The notes under the pieces are model-generated. The model worked only from the letters and a program-made list of their open reading frames with translations. It made no database searches and was not told where the DNA came from. Positions 33,279 to 42,759 of a stretch of DNA of 64,000 nucleotides are shown piece by piece. Numbering within the stretch: the stretch's first letter is position 1; every line of letters begins with the position of its first letter. The stretch spans positions 7,688,001 through 7,752,000 of the forward strand of contig NZ_CP032382.1 in the NCBI RefSeq assembly GCF_003589925.1, in the 5' to 3' direction. The position numbers and the translations under genes were made by a program. The stretch is from Chryseolinea soli. GTDB lineage: Bacteria; Bacteroidota; Bacteroidia; Cytophagales; Cyclobacteriaceae.

Positions 33279-34568
33279 TCACAACGCTTTCAACGCATGC
33301 TCGCTCGCCTGCAACACCCTGCCCACAGCCGCATCATCGATGGCCGCCGAAACAAACATGGCTTCGTATTGCGAGGGTGCCATGTAGATGCCCTGCTGGA
33401 GCATGGACTGAAAATATTTTGCGAACTGCAACGTGTCTGAAGTCTTGGCCGTGTCGAAATCGATCACGATCTGGTCGGTGAAAAAGAGCGTGAACATGGA
33501 GCCCACCTGGTTGACGGTGTAGTTCAGTCCCTTCTTAAAAAGTTGTTGCCGGATGCCCCCCACGATCGCACTGGTGGCCGTGTTGATCTGGTGATAGACC
33601 GAAGGATTGTTTTTTAATTCCTTCAACATCGCCAACCCTGCCGCCATGGCCAAAGGATTGCCCGACAACGTGCCGGCCTGGTAGATCGGTCCCGCCGGCG
33701 ACACCGCTTCCATGATCTCTTTTCTTCCGCCATAGGCCCCTACCGGCAAACCTCCACCGATGATCTTGCCCAGCGTCGTGAGATCCGGAGTGATGTTGTA
33801 TAGCTCCTGTGCTCCCCCAAAGGCCAGCCGGAAGCCGGTCATCACTTCATCGAAGATGAGGAGGATCTTGTGTTTGTCGCACAGTGCGCGCAAGCCTTGC
33901 AGGTAGCCGGGCTGAGGCGCCACGCAACCCATGTTGCCCACGACCGGCTCCAGGATGATGGCGGCCACTTCGCCGTGGTTTTCTTCCACCAGCTTCTCCA
34001 TCGCACGCATGTCGTTGAAGGGTGCGATCAGGGTGTCCTTCGCTGTGCCTTTCGTAACACCGGGACTATCGGGGGTGCCAAAGGTCATGGCACCGCTGCC
34101 GGCAGCGATCAGGAACGAGTCGCCGTGACCGTGGTAACAGCCTTCCATTTTGATGATCTTGTCGCGACCGGTGAAACCTCTCGCGACGCGTATGGCCGAC
34201 ATCGTGGCTTCTGTGCCGGAGTTCACCATGCGCACTTTTTCTACGGAGGGAATGATCGAGCAGATCAGTTCTGCCATTTCCACTTCTCTTGCCGTGGGCG
34301 CTCCGAACGATGGCGACGTGGCCAAGGCTTCTTTTACCGCTTCCTCCACTGCCGGGTGGGCATGCCCCAGGATCATGGGTCCCCAGGAATTGATGAGGTC
34401 TATAAATTCGTTGCCATCCTCGTCGTACAGGAATGCGCCCTTGGCACGCTTCATAAACAACGGGTTACCCCCGACGGCACGAAAAGCCCTGACGGGAGAG
34501 TTTACTCCGCCGGGGATGAAATGTTTGGCGCGTTCAAAAAGGGATTTGCTCTTGGAAAAATCTTTCAT
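33279..34568 (-). CDS. hemL: Glutamate-1-semialdehyde 2,1-aminomutase
   Basis: The 429-residue PLP enzyme converts glutamate-1-semialdehyde to 5-aminolevulinate, the C5-pathway entry to haem and siroheme. Signatures are FIPGGVNSPVRAF at the N-terminus, the PLP ring-binding Asp in LLIFDEVMTGFR and the Schiff-base Lys in TTLGKIIGGGLPVGAYGG. Length is normal. The frame is open up to 34601, but the ATG at 34568 begins the conserved region (MKDFSKSKSLFERAK). It feeds the tetrapyrrole route whose siroheme branch is at 62588-63978. Confidence 0.95.
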   Translation of the reverse strand: MKDFSKSKSLFERAKHFIPGGVNSPVRAFRAVGGNPLFMKRAKGAFLYDEDGNEFIDLINSWGPMILGHAHPAVEEAVKEALATSPSFGAPTAREVEMAELICSIIPSVEKVRMVNSGTEATMSAIRVARGFTGRDKIIKMEGCYHGHGDSFLIAAGSGAMTFGTPDSPGVTKGTAKDTLIAPFNDMRAMEKLVEENHGEVAAIILEPVVGNMGCVAPQPGYLQGLRALCDKHKILLIFDEVMTGFRLAFGGAQELYNITPDLTTLGKIIGGGLPVGAYGGRKEIMEAVSPAGPIYQAGTLSGNPLAMAAGLAMLKELKNNPSVYHQINTATSAIVGGIRQQLFKKGLNYTVNQVGSMFTLFFTDQIVIDFDTAKTSDTLQFAKYFQSMLQQGIYMAPSQYEAMFVSAAIDDAAVGRVLQASEHALKAL

Positions 34569-34658
34569 GGTGAAATAGGTTATCGCTCCACGCCGTTGCA
34601 CAGCGACGTCATGGAAATTTGTTGTCAGTAGGTAAAATCGAAAGGTTTCATGGTTCGA

Positions 34659-36380
34659 TCACCGGCGCTCCAGCACCTTCATCTCGCCTTCTTCAAAGCG
34701 GACAAACGGCACCAGCTCGTTGCTTCGGCCTTGCTGATAGTTGTAGCCTTCGGTGATGTTGCCGGGAATGATGCCTTCCTTGGTCAAGGCATCCTGGAAA
34801 TACACGCCGTTCTTCTTCAGCTCGTTGCCCACGAAGAGCATATACGCATAGCCCAAGGCTGCGTAGTTTGACGGCGCACGGCCGTGGGTCTTGATATATT
34901 TCCGAACAAAGGTCTTTGCAAGGGGTTTCCTCTGATCCACAAAGTTCGGCGAGGCCAACACGACGGCAAGGTTCTGAAATTTCTCCAGGTCCACGGCGGT
35001 TTGGTCCAGCCAGGTTTCAGATCCCAGCACGGTGATGTTGTCTTTGCGCGTTTCGATGCTGCTCAGCACTTTGGCATAAATGAGGGCATCGTCGGAGGCA
35101 ACATAGATGCTGCCTACGCTGTCTTTTTTCAGCGTGAATTGTTTGGGGTAGTGAAACTCGTCGTACTCCGTGGGGGTGGCCAACGTGGTAAAGATCGCCT
35201 GCGAACCTTCCTTCGACACACGATAGGATTGCATGATCTTGAAATTTTTCTCCTTGGCGGCCTGCATGAAGTTGGCGGCCAACACAGAGTCCCGCTTGCT
35301 GCTGCCATAGAACACCAGGCAGTTTTTCTTTTTCACGTTGGCGGCCATGAACTCACCCGACTTCCGTCCCAGGATCTCCAGCGAAGGCTGGTATAAAAAC
35401 GCATAGGGATTATTTCCGATAAGCTCGCTGTTGTTGTGCACCGGGTTGAACACGTTGATGCGGTTGGCCAGCGAGAAGTCGGTAATGAGTTTGCTTTCTT
35501 CCATGAAGAACGGGCCGGCAATGAGGTCGGTGCTCTTCAGCTCGTCGGTGTTGAGGATCGTTTTGATCTTCTCCAGGCTGCGTTCCGTGTCGTAGGCGCG
35601 GAAGCTGATCTTCACTCCTTGTTTGGCCAGCGTGTCTACGGCCAGCTTCATGCCCTCATACAGGTCCAGCACGCTTTGGTTGCGCTTCTTGACGGGTGAG
35701 GCATCCAGCGTGTTGACCATAAAAGGCAATAACGCGGAGACTGTATACGTATCTTTAAAATAAGACTTGGGGGCTTCGGGAATAAAGTTGGCGCGATCGA
35801 GACTAAATTTTTTGATGACCGATTCCAGCAATTCTTTGTCTTCCGGGGTGGCCGGGTTTTTCGACAACGCTGTGGCTAGGGCCGTGCCCACGATCGCATC
35901 TTTGGGATACTCCTCCAACATCATGCGAAGGGTCTCTACGTCGGTGATGGCGCTGATGTTCTTGGCTTTGATGGCTTCGGCATCCTGTTGTAATTTCTTG
36001 TCTTGCAAGCCGGCAAACATTTTCAGTCCCTGGAAATAATCTTTCTCTTCGAGATTGATCTTCCCCAGCCAGAAGTTCACTTCGTCCATTTTGTCCCACG
36101 TGGGATGCAGGGTTCTGATTTGGGTGAGGGTGGACTTGGCGACAGCTTTATAATTTTGATTGTAGGCTGCCAGTGCATAGAAGAACGACGCGTATTCGGA
36201 AAAGGGATTGCCTGTGCTGTAGGGCATCAGCGGTTTGAAGCTTTCCATCGCCAGGTTCCATTTACCTTCGCGGAACAAGGTCTTGGCGTTGAAGTATTGC
36301 TTCGTAAAATCCACTTGTGCAAAGGCGGCGCTTTGCAGACATGCTATCAGAACAAAAAATAAAACTCCTTTTCTCAGCAT
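34659..36380 (-). CDS. Secreted TPR plus periplasmic-binding-protein-like (LpoA/Leu-binding type) protein
   Basis: The 573-residue protein has a signal peptide (MLRKGVLFFVLIACLQSAAF, then AQ), so the frame upstream of 36380 is not used. Residues about 25-210 are TPR-like helices (YFNAKTLFREGKWNLAMESF, YFQGLKMFAGLQDK). From about 235 a type I periplasmic-binding fold follows (YTVSALLPFMVNTL, LDLYEGMKLAVDTLAKQGVK, DLIAGPF, NCLVFYGSSKRDSVLAANF). This order recalls LpoA-type activators of penicillin-binding proteins as well as ABC-substrate-binding proteins. No ABC partner is near. A cell-wall-related function is possible but unproven. Confidence 0.78.
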   Translation of the reverse strand: MLRKGVLFFVLIACLQSAAFAQVDFTKQYFNAKTLFREGKWNLAMESFKPLMPYSTGNPFSEYASFFYALAAYNQNYKAVAKSTLTQIRTLHPTWDKMDEVNFWLGKINLEEKDYFQGLKMFAGLQDKKLQQDAEAIKAKNISAITDVETLRMMLEEYPKDAIVGTALATALSKNPATPEDKELLESVIKKFSLDRANFIPEAPKSYFKDTYTVSALLPFMVNTLDASPVKKRNQSVLDLYEGMKLAVDTLAKQGVKISFRAYDTERSLEKIKTILNTDELKSTDLIAGPFFMEESKLITDFSLANRINVFNPVHNNSELIGNNPYAFLYQPSLEILGRKSGEFMAANVKKKNCLVFYGSSKRDSVLAANFMQAAKEKNFKIMQSYRVSKEGSQAIFTTLATPTEYDEFHYPKQFTLKKDSVGSIYVASDDALIYAKVLSSIETRKDNITVLGSETWLDQTAVDLEKFQNLAVVLASPNFVDQRKPLAKTFVRKYIKTHGRAPSNYAALGYAYMLFVGNELKKNGVYFQDALTKEGIIPGNITEGYNYQQGRSNELVPFVRFEEGEMKVLERR

Positions 36381-36476
36381 AGTATTGACGTTAAAAAATA
36401 AGCGGTCGCATCGGTGTGAAGAGCGCTGGTGTCTGGCATCATCCGTCTGGCATCGTCCGTGTGCGCTCCCCGTGAT

Positions 36477-36501
36477 CTTGTTGGTGAAGAACCCCAACAA
36501 G
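36477..36501 (+). repeat. REP palindrome, distant copy 4
   Basis: Arms CTTGTTGGTG and CCCCAACAAG around AAGAA, followed by GGCGGCGG. One arm base differs from copies 1 and 2. It lies 7.2 kb from the RAYT gene, between the guaA 3' end and the upstream TPR gene, showing that the repeat is dispersed. Confidence 0.8.
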
Positions 36502-36525
36502 GGCGGCGGTGGGCGGCAAGGGCGA

Positions 36526-38052
36526 TTATTCCCACTCGATGGTTGCCGGCGGTTTGGAGCTGATGTCGTAGACCACGCGGTTTACGCCTTTCACTTTATT
36601 GATGATGTCGCTCGACACGTTTGCTAAAAATTCGTAGGGCAAGTGCGCCCAGTCGGCCGTCATGCCGTCGGTGCTGGTCACGGCGCGGAGGCTCACTACG
36701 CGTTCGTAGGTGCGTTCGTCGCCCATGACACCCACCGATTGCACGGGGAGCAACATGGCGCCGGCTTGCCACACCTTGTCGTAGAGGCCGCTTTCGCGCA
36801 GGCCGCCGATGAAGATGCTGTCCACCTCCTGGAGGATGCGCACTTTGTCGGCCGTGATGTCGCCTAGGATGCGGATGCCGAGGCCCGGTCCGGGGAACGG
36901 ATGGCGTCCCAGGATGGTGGGATCTATGCCCAACGTCTTGCCTACGATGCGTACCTCATCCTTGAAGAGGGTGTTCAACGGTTCCACGATCTTCAGCTTC
37001 ATCTTCTCCGGAAGCCCCCCCACATTGTGGTGCGACTTGATGGTTTGGGATGGACCGTTCACCGACACCGACTCGATCACGTCGGGATAGATGGTGCCTT
37101 GCCCCAGCCACTTCACATCCTGGATAAGATGGGCTTCTTCGTCGAACACTTCAATAAAAGTTCTGCCAATGGCTTTACGCTTCGCCTCCGGTTCGGTAAG
37201 GTCTTTCAACGCCGCGTAGAATTTCTCGCGCGCATCCACACCTTTGATGTTCAGGCCCATGTGCTGGTAGGAATCCAGCACTTGCTGGAACTCGTTCTTG
37301 CGCAGCAGCCCGTTGTCTACAAAAATACAATGCAGGTTCTTGCCAATAGCTTTGTGAATGAGGGTGGCCGCCACGGTCGAATCCACGCCGCCCGACAACG
37401 CCATCACTACCTGGTCGTTGCCCAGTTTAGCCTTCAGATCGGCGATGGTGCTTTCTACAAACTGGTCGGGCGTCCAATCCTGGGCACAGCCACAGATGTG
37501 GACCACGAAATTGCGCAGCAGGTTCTTGCCTTCGATGGTGTGCGTCACTTCGGGGTGAAATTGAATACCCCAAACGGCTTTGTCTTTTATTTTAAAGGCC
37601 GCCACCGCAACTGACGGGGTGGTGGCAATGATCTCAAAATTTGAAGGTACCGAAGCGATGGTGTCGGCGTGCGACATCCACACCTGGGTGTCAAGGGACA
37701 TTTCTTTTAACAGGTCGTTGTGATGGTCTACGGTGGACAGGCGGGCCCGGCCATATTCCCGCATCTGGGATGGCAACACGTTGCCGCCTCCGAGGTGGGC
37801 AATCAGTTGGGCGCCATAGCACACTCCCAGCACGGGCACTTTTTCAAACGCAGAAAGGTCTACGCTGGGTGCACCGTTGTCACGCACCGAGCAGGGACTT
37901 CCCGAAAGGATCACGCCTTTGATGTCGGGGGTGAGTTTGGGGACTTTGTTGAAGGGGTGGATCTCGCAATACACGTTCAATTCTCTCACCCGGCGGGCGA
38001 TCAATTGGGTGTATTGGGAACCGAAATCGAGGATCAGGATCTGTTGCGACAT
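36526..38052 (-). CDS. guaA: GMP synthase (glutamine-hydrolysing)
   Basis: The 508-residue protein joins a class I glutamine amidotransferase (Cys78 in [15 protein letters not shown]; His/Glu in QFHPEVTH) to an ATP-pyrophosphatase ([14 protein letters not shown]) and the C-terminal GMP-synthase dimerisation domain ending in KPPATIEWE. It converts XMP to GMP using glutamine and ATP. The frame is open upstream to 38100; the ATG at 38052 directly starts [16 protein letters not shown], the conserved N-terminus. It is of normal length and stands alone. Confidence 0.96.
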   Translation of the reverse strand: MSQQILILDFGSQYTQLIARRVRELNVYCEIHPFNKVPKLTPDIKGVILSGSPCSVRDNGAPSVDLSAFEKVPVLGVCYGAQLIAHLGGGNVLPSQMREYGRARLSTVDHHNDLLKEMSLDTQVWMSHADTIASVPSNFEIIATTPSVAVAAFKIKDKAVWGIQFHPEVTHTIEGKNLLRNFVVHICGCAQDWTPDQFVESTIADLKAKLGNDQVVMALSGGVDSTVAATLIHKAIGKNLHCIFVDNGLLRKNEFQQVLDSYQHMGLNIKGVDAREKFYAALKDLTEPEAKRKAIGRTFIEVFDEEAHLIQDVKWLGQGTIYPDVIESVSVNGPSQTIKSHHNVGGLPEKMKLKIVEPLNTLFKDEVRIVGKTLGIDPTILGRHPFPGPGLGIRILGDITADKVRILQEVDSIFIGGLRESGLYDKVWQAGAMLLPVQSVGVMGDERTYERVVSLRAVTSTDGMTADWAHLPYEFLANVSSDIINKVKGVNRVVYDISSKPPATIEWE

Positions 38053-38135
38053 GGCTGCAAAGATAACAGAAGCCTCCGCGTGAGAACACCCGCGCCGCAA
38101 AAAATTCTAGGATCTGTAAATCAATGATTTAGCCC

Positions 38136-38750
38136 TTACCACTGCATAGACATGATGCCCACCGAAACCCCCACCGCCGAGAAACTGCTGTAGTTGTAGT
38201 CGTTGCTCTTGTTGGTGGAATAATCGTAATGGACGGCAGCCATCAACCCGATGCGCTTCCGTGTGCTGATGCGCAACAAAATACCGGCTTCCGGGCGGGC
38301 CAAAAAGCCCCAGGCCGCATGCTGGTCTTTATAAATATTGTAGAAAACCGTGTACTTATTCTGATTTGCGCCCAATCCCATCCCCACATAGCTGAAGAAG
38401 CGTTCGTTGGTGCTCTTGTGAAAATAATACTGGCCGCTGGCAGCAAAAGACAGTTGGTAGATGTAGTTGAAGTAGTCGGTGGTGATCGCCCCGGCCTCTT
38501 GCTGAAAGGTTTGCGTGGGTTTGTACTCGCTAAAGGTAGCCCAGCTCACGTCCAAACCCGCCGAAAACTGGCGTTGCGATCCGAAGACAGCCCTGTACCC
38601 GCCCCGGAAGCCCCGGGTGGAGGTGGAGCCGATCCAGTTCGTGTTGGTCATCGGCGTGTTGATGTCCCAGTTCACAAAGAAGTAATTGTCTTGCGCCTGC
38701 ACCAGCCCGCATCCACAGGCCAGCGCGATGATGATCGCTATCTTTTTCAT
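38136..38750 (-). CDS. Small outer-membrane beta-barrel protein
   Basis: The 204-residue protein has a signal peptide (MKKIAIIIALACGCGLVQAQ) and eight or so amphipathic strands with aromatic ends (FSYVGMGLGANQNKYTVFYN, AAVHYDYSTNKSNDYNYSSF). It ends in Trp, as many outer-membrane barrels do. The gene begins one base after the DUF4136 stop codon, so the two form a pair. No specific function is evident. Confidence 0.75.
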   Translation of the reverse strand: MKKIAIIIALACGCGLVQAQDNYFFVNWDINTPMTNTNWIGSTSTRGFRGGYRAVFGSQRQFSAGLDVSWATFSEYKPTQTFQQEAGAITTDYFNYIYQLSFAASGQYYFHKSTNERFFSYVGMGLGANQNKYTVFYNIYKDQHAAWGFLARPEAGILLRISTRKRIGLMAAVHYDYSTNKSNDYNYSSFSAVGVSVGIMSMQW

Positions 38751-38751
38751 G

Positions 38752-39381
38752 TTATCTGCCGATGTAAGGTGATTGATGGAAAGCCTGGTCGACGGCGTCG
38801 AGGGACTGCTGGACCAGGTTGATGGTGCTATACACGTCGCCCATGTAGGCCGTCCAGAGCACCCTCACCTTTTTGTCGGCGCCGATGTTTTTCAGGTCCA
38901 CGATCTCGACCACCAGGGCACCCGTGTTTTGTGCATAGGTAGTGATGTAAGGATAATTATAATAGGATCCGTAATAGCCGTAGTAGGATGGATAATAATA
39001 GCTGGGATAGACCACCTGTTGAAACAGGTTGTAGTCGTTCACCACATACACGTTGATGCCCAGGTCGGGGTTGGCGTTCTTTTCCACACGGGTGTAGCCC
39101 ACCTTGTTCAAGTTCGTTCCCACTTGGGTGAGCACCGGGCGGGGATAGCCAGGAGTGTCGTGCTCGGTCAGGATCGTATCGTTAGGGTTGGCGTTGGAGA
39201 TAAACCCGATGGTATCGGTGGAGATGGAATAGGTGGCGTAGTCGGTGAAGTTGACTTCGGTGTCGTAGTGAGTTTGCACGACCAACTGGTCCAGCAATTT
39301 CATGCTGTCGGGCGTGGGCTCGCAAGCCCAGGCTAACGCCACGACAAGGGCGAATAAAAAGACGGTCTTTTTCATATTCAT
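38752..39381 (-). CDS. DUF4136 lipoprotein
   Basis: The 209-residue protein has a lipoprotein signal ending LAWAC, so it is lipid-anchored at Cys near residue 20. The DUF4136 pattern is clear: DFTDYATYSI-like start (NFTDYATYSISTDTIGF), a Tyr-rich segment (YPSYYYPSYYGYYGSY), GALVVEIVDLKN, and the closing YSTINLVQQSLDAVDQAFHQ with SPYI. ATGs at 39381 and 39375 both precede the signal; the longer frame to 39441 is unlikely. It is co-transcribed with the barrel protein after it. The family has no assigned biochemical role. Confidence 0.85.
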   Translation of the reverse strand: MNMKKTVFLFALVVALAWACEPTPDSMKLLDQLVVQTHYDTEVNFTDYATYSISTDTIGFISNANPNDTILTEHDTPGYPRPVLTQVGTNLNKVGYTRVEKNANPDLGINVYVVNDYNLFQQVVYPSYYYPSYYGYYGSYYNYPYITTYAQNTGALVVEIVDLKNIGADKKVRVLWTAYMGDVYSTINLVQQSLDAVDQAFHQSPYIGR

Positions 39382-39607
39382 TTTCCTGAAAATAAAACGC
39401 ATAAAGGCGGGGGCAAATTGCATCTTTCCTCCTTTAGACACATTATGGGGGCGAATGGTTTAAGGGGTGGAGGGAAAACCAGAAAAAAGATACTACAAAT
39501 AACAAGTATCAGACAACAATGTTTACAGCGCCGCCGGCGCAAATACTCTGGCGATACATGTTAACTAGCTTCTGAACAAATCAGACTCCTGCTATACGCC
39601 ACGAGAG

Positions 39608-40354
39608 TCATCGAATCGGTATGGAGACATACAACCCCATTGCCTTTTGTCCATACGATGGAATGATCGTTGCACCGGAAAGGTGTTTGTGATGTTTGCC
39701 CCATTTATACTGATGCGTGAGATAGGCCAGGTTGGTGGACAATATGCCGATGCCCGCTCCCGCCAGCACGTCGGACATCCAGTGCCGGTTGTTGAGTACC
39801 CGCAGCACACCGATGCCGGTAGCCGTGGTGTAGCCGAGAACGCTATAGAGCGGGTGCTCCCTCCCATATTCTTTGTGCAGAAACGTGGCGGCGGCGAAGG
39901 CCTGCGCCGTGTGCCCCGAAGGAAATGACGTGGGCGCACCGGTGTCGGGCCTGGGGACGGCGGTCAGTTTTTTTAGGGGCAATACAAGCGCGGCCATGAT
40001 CAACTCCGACTTGATCAATAACACGGTGCGGTTGGCAAAGTCGTGTTCACCTTTCACGCCCAGGGCATTCAATCCGTATACAGCAACGATGGGAGCATAT
40101 TGGAGATAATCATCTACGTGCGTCCGGAACCTGGGCAGGTGTTCGTTGCGCTCTTCCTCAATTTCGAACCGGTCGAGTACTTCGTTGTCGGTCATGGACA
40201 CAAGTCCCGCGCCGATCAACACGGAGGGCACAACCACCACTTTTTTCCAGGCCTGGTGGCGATGCGTTGTGTCTGCGATCGACTGGGCCGGCAGCAGCTT
40301 CGTGGTCAGGCATGCACTCAGCAAAAATAGAACGACGTAGTGTCTGCGGATCAT
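39608..40354 (-). CDS. PAP2-family phosphatase
   Basis: The 248-residue membrane protein has the three PAP2 motifs: KKLTAVPRP (KxxxxxxRP), FPSGHTAQ (PSGH) and RVLNNRHWMSDV (the R-x5-H-x3-D block). A signal-like N-terminus is followed by several TM helices. It would hydrolyse a lipid phosphate or diphosphate, such as phosphatidic acid or undecaprenyl diphosphate, with the active site facing the periplasm. It is divergent from the two-component operon at 40561; the 206 bases between carry the direct repeats described there. Confidence 0.88.
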   Translation of the reverse strand: MIRRHYVVLFLLSACLTTKLLPAQSIADTTHRHQAWKKVVVVPSVLIGAGLVSMTDNEVLDRFEIEEERNEHLPRFRTHVDDYLQYAPIVAVYGLNALGVKGEHDFANRTVLLIKSELIMAALVLPLKKLTAVPRPDTGAPTSFPSGHTAQAFAAATFLHKEYGREHPLYSVLGYTTATGIGVLRVLNNRHWMSDVLAGAGIGILSTNLAYLTHQYKWGKHHKHLSGATIIPSYGQKAMGLYVSIPIR

Positions 40355-40526
40355 ACGGATGGCGGCACCCTAGTATTTACCCTAGTGCCCACGGGTGGCT
40401 CGTTTTGTGTTTCTCAAAAGAAGAGACCGATTTTGTAGAATTTCTGGATACCATCGCAAGCCAAAGGAGGGCAGAAAGGTGCTTTCACACGCCAGTTGTT
40501 AAAAAAATAAGGTGGGTTCTTTGGTA

Positions 40527-40551
40527 TTTAACTATTTTAACCGCCGTCAAC
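40527..40551 (+). promoter_or_regulatory. Direct TTTAAC-like repeats before the response-regulator gene
   Basis: TTTAAC at 40527 and 40536 and GTCAAC at 40546 stand at 9-10 base steps just before the ATG at 40561. OmpR/PhoB-type regulators bind such half-sites on one face of the helix. Together with the repeats at 42663 they suggest autoregulation. Only three sites, so modest support. Confidence 0.4.
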
Positions 40552-40560
40552 CGTCATCGC

Positions 40561-41253
40561 ATGAAACGAATCCTGTTAATTGAAGACGAAAGCAGCGTGG
40601 TTTCCTTTATTAAAAAAGGACTTAGCGAAGAAGGCTATGAAGTGAGCGTCGCACTAGACGGACACCAGGGCATGCAGATGGCCGTGACGCATGAATACGA
40701 CCTTATTATTCTCGACATCATGCTGCCCGGCAAAAACGGACTGGAACTTTGCCGCGACATTCGTGCGCAAAACAAGAAAGTCGCCTTGCTCTTTCTCACC
40801 GCGTTGGGCACAGCCGAAAACATCGTACTCGGTCTGGAGACCGGCGCCGACGACTACCTCGTCAAACCTTTCAAGTTCATCGAACTGCTGGCACGCATCA
40901 AATCGCTGTTACGCAGGACCGAACCCGTGCAGACGCCACCCGTCACGGCACCTTCGCGCTTCGGGATCGCCGACCTGGAACTCGACGACTTCACAAAAAC
41001 GGTGACGCGGGCGGGCGCGGTGATCTCGCTTACGGCCACCGAATACCGCCTGTTATTCATGTTCCTCAAAAACCAACGGCGCGTGCTGTCGCGCATGGAA
41101 ATCCTCGAGCAGGTTTGGGGTGTGGATTTCGACATGGGCACCAATGTGGTGGATGTGTATGTGAACTTCCTGCGGAAAAAGCTGGAAGCCAATCAATCGC
41201 CGCGTTTGCTGCACACCGTCGTTGGTATGGGTTATGTTTTAAAAGAAGAATGA
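40561..41253 (+). CDS. OmpR-family response regulator
   Basis: The 230-residue protein has a receiver domain with acidic pocket (IEDE), phospho-acceptor Asp52 in LIILDIMLPG and the conserved Lys near 101 (LVKPF), then a winged-helix DNA-binding domain (about 135-228, GMGYVLKEE end). An upstream open frame from 40267 is ignored because MKRILLIEDE is the family N-terminus. It overlaps the kinase gene by four bases (ATGA). The effector domain and the phased repeats nearby point to transcriptional control of adjoining genes. Confidence 0.94.
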   Translation: MKRILLIEDESSVVSFIKKGLSEEGYEVSVALDGHQGMQMAVTHEYDLIILDIMLPGKNGLELCRDIRAQNKKVALLFLTALGTAENIVLGLETGADDYLVKPFKFIELLARIKSLLRRTEPVQTPPVTAPSRFGIADLELDDFTKTVTRAGAVISLTATEYRLLFMFLKNQRRVLSRMEILEQVWGVDFDMGTNVVDVYVNFLRKKLEANQSPRLLHTVVGMGYVLKEE

Positions 41254-42629
41254 AAACACAAACGCGCATCGCTCTCACGTTTTTCCTGGTCACGCTCACC
41301 ATCATGATCGTGCTGGGCAGCGGCGTTTATTTTTTTGTGATCAAATATACCTTCAACGATTTTTATAAGCGCCTCGAGACCAGGGCCGTGTTGGCTGCCC
41401 GGATCCGGCTGGAGAATGAACCTGCCTCGGCCACCGCTTTTCAGGAAATGCGGGATCGCATCCTGGAAAAGCTGCCCCAAGAGGAAGACTATTTTTTTGA
41501 GATCACGCCCGGTAAGACCTTTCAACAGGAAAGCGAATCATTGAAGCTCCCCTTAACATTTTTCAACGAGATCGCCGGCGGGAAAACTTCGCGGTATCAG
41601 AAAGGCACCATCTTTTTTTCGGGGATCTTATACCAGCAAGATCATCGCTCTTTTATCGTCATCGTTTCGGCGGAAAACTATTATTATTCGCATCACCTCT
41701 ATAACCTGAGAAGCATTATGGGGGGCGCCATCGTGGTGGTGGCGTTGTTGGTGCTGTCGGTTTCCATTTGGTTTTCGCGTTATGTGTTCCGGCCCGTGCG
41801 CCAGATCACCAACCAGGTGAAGGTCATCAATTCACAAAATCTACACCTCCGCTTACAGGCATCGAGCGTCAACGACGAGGTGAACGAACTGAAGAACACT
41901 TTCAACACCATGCTCGACCGGTTGGAAACGTCGTTTGCCACACAAAACAATTTCATCAGCAACGCCTCTCACGAATTGAGCACACCGCTCACGGCCATCA
42001 TCGGCGAAGCGGACGTGGCGCTTTCCAAGACGCGCAACGACGAAGAATACCGCGAAACTATCGGCGTGATTCTGAACGAAGCCGAGCGTTTGGAACGGAT
42101 CACAAAGTCGCTGCTTTTCCTGGCACAGACCGGCTTTGATGGCAAGAAAGTAAAAATGGAAACCGTGCGCATCGACCAGTTGATCTGGGATGTCAAGGAG
42201 ACCATCGAAAAGATGAATCCCAAAAACAAGGTGAATATCGATCTCAGCCTAATGCCCGATAATCACCTCAAACTAAAAATAAAAGGTAACCCCCAGTTGC
42301 TCCACCTGGCCATTTCCAACATCGTGAACAACGGCTGCAAATATTCATCACACCAACCGGTGAAACTTTCCATCGGGGCCACCGACAACAGCGTGATGGT
42401 GGTGGTTCAGGACGCGGGCATCGGCATTCCACCATCGGAGATGGCCTATATCTACGATCCCTTTTATCGCGCTTCGAACACGCACAATTTTGAGGGCTAC
42501 GGCATCGGCCTGCCGCTAGCGCGGAACATCATGCGGCAGCACAACGCTACCATCGTGGTGACCTCGGCGGTGAACGAAGGCACCACCGTGCGGCTCACCT
42601 TTCCCCTGGAGAACGTTGCCCAGCATTGA
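41250..42629 (+). CDS. Sensor histidine kinase (HAMP, HisKA, HATPase_c)
   Basis: The 459-residue protein has TM1 (about 10-30), a periplasmic region of about 125 residues, TM2 (about 155-176), HAMP (to about 230), HisKA with phospho-His241 in SNASHELSTPLTAI, and an ATPase domain with the N box (SNIVNNGCKYS), GIGIP (G1) and the later GYGIGLPLA (G2). It would phosphorylate the response regulator encoded just before it. The periplasmic domain shows no known sensor motif. It is the second gene of a two-gene operon. Confidence 0.94.
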   Translation: MKTQTRIALTFFLVTLTIMIVLGSGVYFFVIKYTFNDFYKRLETRAVLAARIRLENEPASATAFQEMRDRILEKLPQEEDYFFEITPGKTFQQESESLKLPLTFFNEIAGGKTSRYQKGTIFFSGILYQQDHRSFIVIVSAENYYYSHHLYNLRSIMGGAIVVVALLVLSVSIWFSRYVFRPVRQITNQVKVINSQNLHLRLQASSVNDEVNELKNTFNTMLDRLETSFATQNNFISNASHELSTPLTAIIGEADVALSKTRNDEEYRETIGVILNEAERLERITKSLLFLAQTGFDGKKVKMETVRIDQLIWDVKETIEKMNPKNKVNIDLSLMPDNHLKLKIKGNPQLLHLAISNIVNNGCKYSSHQPVKLSIGATDNSVMVVVQDAGIGIPPSEMAYIYDPFYRASNTHNFEGYGIGLPLARNIMRQHNATIVVTSAVNEGTTVRLTFPLENVAQH

Positions 42630-42662
42630 ACGAACCATGGGTTTCCCACTCAAAAAGCCCGC

Positions 42663-42710
42663 TTTAATCATATTTTAATCTCCTTTCATCGCATTTTAAT
42701 TTCATTTTTA
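42663..42710 (+). promoter_or_regulatory. Phased TTTAAT direct repeats, predicted response-regulator operator
   Basis: Half-sites TTTAAT at 42663 and 42674, TTTCAT at 42684, TTTAAT at 42695 and TTTTTA at about 42705 follow each other every 10-11 bases, so they lie on one face of the helix. This is the typical layout of OmpR/PhoB-class binding sites. The array lies 50-100 bases before the Usp-like gene at 42760 and right after the kinase gene. Confidence 0.5.
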
Positions 42711-42759
42711 GATCGTCTTAACCCGGCGGGCACATCTTGCACAAAAAAAATATACAGCT

